From positions 1-5,463 of the forward strand of contig VGSO01000207.1 in assembly GCA_016874945.1 (NCBI GenBank): a DNA stretch of 5,463 nucleotides. The letters are read 5' to 3'. The position numbers were made by a program, and so were the translations under genes. Positions 4,344 to 5,463 of the stretch are shown here, piece by piece. The number at the start of each line of letters is the position of its first letter. The stretch's first letter is position 1. The stretch is from Deltaproteobacteria bacterium. Its GTDB lineage: Bacteria > Desulfobacterota > Desulfobaccia > Desulfobaccales > 0-14-0-80-60-11. Below the pieces are notes generated by a model. The model was not told where the DNA came from. It saw only the letters and a program-made list of their open reading frames with translations, and ran no database searches.

Positions 4344-5312
4344 ATGATGATCCCCTTTGCCCAGAGGCTGGAAGGGCTGGGTTACCCCGAACTGCAGGCC
4401 GCCCGAGTGGACACCCTGCAGGTGAACCTGGGGTGGCGCTGCAACCAGGCTTGTAAGCACTGCCATCTGGAAGCAGGTCCGGACCGCCCGGAGCAAATGG
4501 CTCGGGAAACCGTGGAAGGGGTTATCCAAGCCGTCGCCCGCTGGGCCGTGCCGGTGATCGACCTGACCGGCGGCGCGCCGGAAATCAATCCCCATTTCCG
4601 TTATTTGGTGGACCGGCTTTATGAGTTGGGGGTGCACCTGCGCAGCCGCTCCAACCTCACCGTGCTCCTGGATCCCGGGTTTGAAGACCTGCCCCGGTTT
4701 TTCCGGGATCGGCGGGTAGAGCTGATCTGCTCCCTCCCTTATTATCAGGAAGACCTGGTGGACCGCCTGCGGGGGCCGGGGACTTTTCAAAAGAGCCTGG
4801 AAGCCCTGCGCCGCCTCAACCGCCTGGGCTACGGGGAGCCGGACTCGGACCTGGAACTCCATCTGATGTACAACCCGGCCGGGGCTTATTTTCCCCCCCA
4901 TCAGGAAGACCTGGAGAAGATTTTCCGCCGGGAACTGGAAAAGCGGTACGGCATCCGCTTTAACCGCCTCTACACCCTGCTCAACATGCCCATCGGCCGG
5001 TTCAAAGAGCACCTCCAGCGGTCCAGCAACTTGGAAATGTACATGGGCAAGCTGGCGGCCTCCTTCAACCCGGCCACCGTGATGGGGCTTATGTGCCGGA
5101 CCCTTATCAGCGTCTCCTGGGAAGGCCGTCTCCACGACTGCGATTTCAACCAGGCCCTGGATCTGCCCCTGGCAGCAGGCCTGCCCCAGACCATCAGGGA
5201 ATTCGACCTGCCTGCTTTGGAAACCCGCGCCATCCGCCTGGAAGACCACTGCTACGGCTGCACCGCGGGCCAGGGGTCATCGTGCGGGGGGAGGGTGGCG
5301 GGGGAGGTTTAG
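4344..5312 (+). CDS. arsS: Arsenosugar biosynthesis radical SAM enzyme ArsS (322 aa)
   Basis: ArsS transfers the 5'-deoxyadenosyl radical of S-adenosylmethionine to methylated arsenic, giving the 5'-deoxy-5'-dimethylarsinoyl-adenosine precursor of arsenosugars (established for the family). Here the radical SAM cluster motif is CNQACKHC (Cys33, Cys37, Cys40), the SAM-binding motif is LTGGAPE (74-80), and a family-like NMPIGRF lies at 214-220. The C-terminal Cys-rich region has Cys251, Cys266 (DCDFNQ), Cys303, Cys306 and Cys314 in the signature CYGCTAGQGSSCGG, which probably binds a second cluster or the arsenic substrate (inference). The protein is full length for the family, with no in-frame TGA, so it is a selenocysteine-free form. 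The start is ATG 4344 or the adjacent ATG 4347; no good RBS is present and coupling to the upstream stop (6 bases away) is likely. The partner methyltransferase ArsM is not in the window. Confidence 0.88.
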   Translation: MMIPFAQRLEGLGYPELQAARVDTLQVNLGWRCNQACKHCHLEAGPDRPEQMARETVEGVIQAVARWAVPVIDLTGGAPEINPHFRYLVDRLYELGVHLRSRSNLTVLLDPGFEDLPRFFRDRRVELICSLPYYQEDLVDRLRGPGTFQKSLEALRRLNRLGYGEPDSDLELHLMYNPAGAYFPPHQEDLEKIFRRELEKRYGIRFNRLYTLLNMPIGRFKEHLQRSSNLEMYMGKLAASFNPATVMGLMCRTLISVSWEGRLHDCDFNQALDLPLAAGLPQTIREFDLPALETRAIRLEDHCYGCTAGQGSSCGGRVAGEV

Positions 5313-5320
5313 AGAAGATG

Positions 5321-5360
5321 TGGGGGGAGGGCCAGGGCCAACGGCCCTGCCCTCCCCCCA
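5321..5360 (+). terminator. Very stable hairpin after arsS, possible terminator without T-tract
   Basis: Positions 5321-5339 pair with 5343-5360 in an 18-bp stem with a single bulged C (5333) and a 3-base loop (AAC). It begins 8 bases after the arsS stop, the expected place for a transcription end or an mRNA 3' stabiliser. The following sequence, TACCCCCATAAGC, lacks a U-run, so classical intrinsic termination is not supported; the hairpin may act with Rho or protect the 3' end. It could also be a dispersed G+C-rich palindrome. Confidence 0.5.
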
Positions 5361-5386
5361 TACCCCCATAAGCGCTAACTTAAGGA

Positions 5387-5414
5387 TTGACTTTCTCGGT
5401 TAAGATATTATAAT
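5387..5414 (+). promoter_or_regulatory. Near-consensus sigma-70 promoter
   Basis: TTGACT (5387-5392), a 16-base spacer, and a perfect TATAAT (5409-5414). The predicted start is near 5421, giving a leader of about 14 bases that is almost entirely RBS. This is the strongest promoter in the window and separates the right-edge gene from the arsenosugar unit. Confidence 0.7.
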
Positions 5415-5434
5415 CGTCATCCAAGGGGGTGACG
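5415..5434. promoter_or_regulatory. Imperfect 20-bp palindrome over start site and RBS
   Basis: CGTCATCC (5415-5422) and GGGTGACG (5427-5434) are complementary at 7 of 8 positions around a 4-base centre. The palindrome starts directly after the -10 box and ends at the base before the ATG, so a dimeric repressor bound here would block transcription; as RNA, the outer CGTCA/TGACG arms would place AAGGGGG in a hairpin loop. No regulator family is recognised from the half-site. Confidence 0.4.
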
Positions 5435-5463
5435 ATGGAAAAGTTGATTTTTCCGGAACAGGC
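5435..5463 (+). CDS. Start of an unidentified gene, cut by window edge
   Basis: ATG 5435 opens a frame reading MEKLIFPEQ, with two bases of a tenth codon (GC, so Ala) before the window ends. AAGGGGG (5423-5429) lies 5 bases upstream and a near-consensus promoter precedes it, so the start is convincing even though only nine codons are complete. The product cannot be named from this length. Confidence 0.6.

Noticed and set aside
2781..5249. An 822-codon open frame on the minus strand, antisense to the GAF, AhpD-like and arsS genes
   Set aside because: It spans three well-supported genes and their intergenic repeat, is rich in His, Gln, Gly and Pro in the way antisense frames of G+C-rich genes are, and shows no recognisable domain. 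Third-position G+C bias explains its length.
5301..5330. Selenocysteine read-through at the end of arsS
   Set aside because: Some family members are known to contain selenocysteine, but here the stop is TAG, no in-frame TGA occurs in the gene, and the C-terminal Cys motif is already complete.
1..5463. CRISPR array, tRNA or rRNA genes
   Set aside because: No regularly spaced direct repeats, no tRNA-like cloverleaf with a T-loop consensus, and no rRNA signature sequences were seen. The octamers at 3914-3945 are contiguous, with no spacers.

Overview
The window looks like a stretch of a medium-to-high G+C Gram-negative chromosome. The protein repertoire and the palindromic intergenic repeats fit a sulfate-reducing or syntrophic 'deltaproteobacterial' lineage (Desulfobacterota, perhaps close to Desulfobacca). 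That placement is inference from family recognition, not from an alignment. Coding regions have G+C-rich third positions; intergenic regions are more A+T-rich and full of inverted repeats.

Layout, left to right. (1) 1-132, minus strand: the first 23 codons, RBS and promoter of a gene running off the left edge, whose N-terminus resembles IS1182/IS5-type transposases. (2) 227-433: a REP-like hairpin, and on the minus strand a 55-codon frame whose first 15 residues look like a HicB antitoxin before the similarity stops abruptly, so a decayed toxin-antitoxin gene. (3) 440-1984, minus: a complete 514-residue protein joining an MtrA/DUF4346-like N-terminal region to a thymidylate-synthase-like C-terminal region in which several canonical active-site residues are replaced. 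(4) 1985-2798: 814 bases with no convincing gene, lying between two divergent genes and holding a long G+C-rich inverted repeat, an A+T-rich dyad, a roughly 105-nt fold that could be a structured RNA, and one doubtful micro-ORF. (5) 2799-3863, plus: a two-GAF-domain protein with no output domain. (6) 3914-3987: four degenerate 8-mers overlapping a perfect 17-bp inverted repeat. (7) 4005-4337 and 4344-5312, plus: a tight two-gene unit of a small AhpD-like/carboxymuconolactone-decarboxylase-fold protein and the radical SAM enzyme ArsS. (8) 5321-5360: a very stable hairpin. (9) 5387-5463: a near-consensus sigma-70 promoter, a 20-bp imperfect palindrome and the first nine complete codons of another gene.

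The clearest biology is the arsenosugar unit. ArsS is the radical SAM enzyme that puts a 5'-deoxyadenosyl group on methylated arsenic, and the small redox-type protein in front of it is its usual genomic companion. No arsenite methyltransferase (ArsM) is visible, so the methylated substrate must come from a gene outside the window. The GAF protein lies just upstream on the same strand, but a 141-base gap with a strong inverted repeat makes co-transcription uncertain. The thymidylate-synthase-like fusion is the best candidate for undescribed enzymology. The left end looks like mobile-element turnover.
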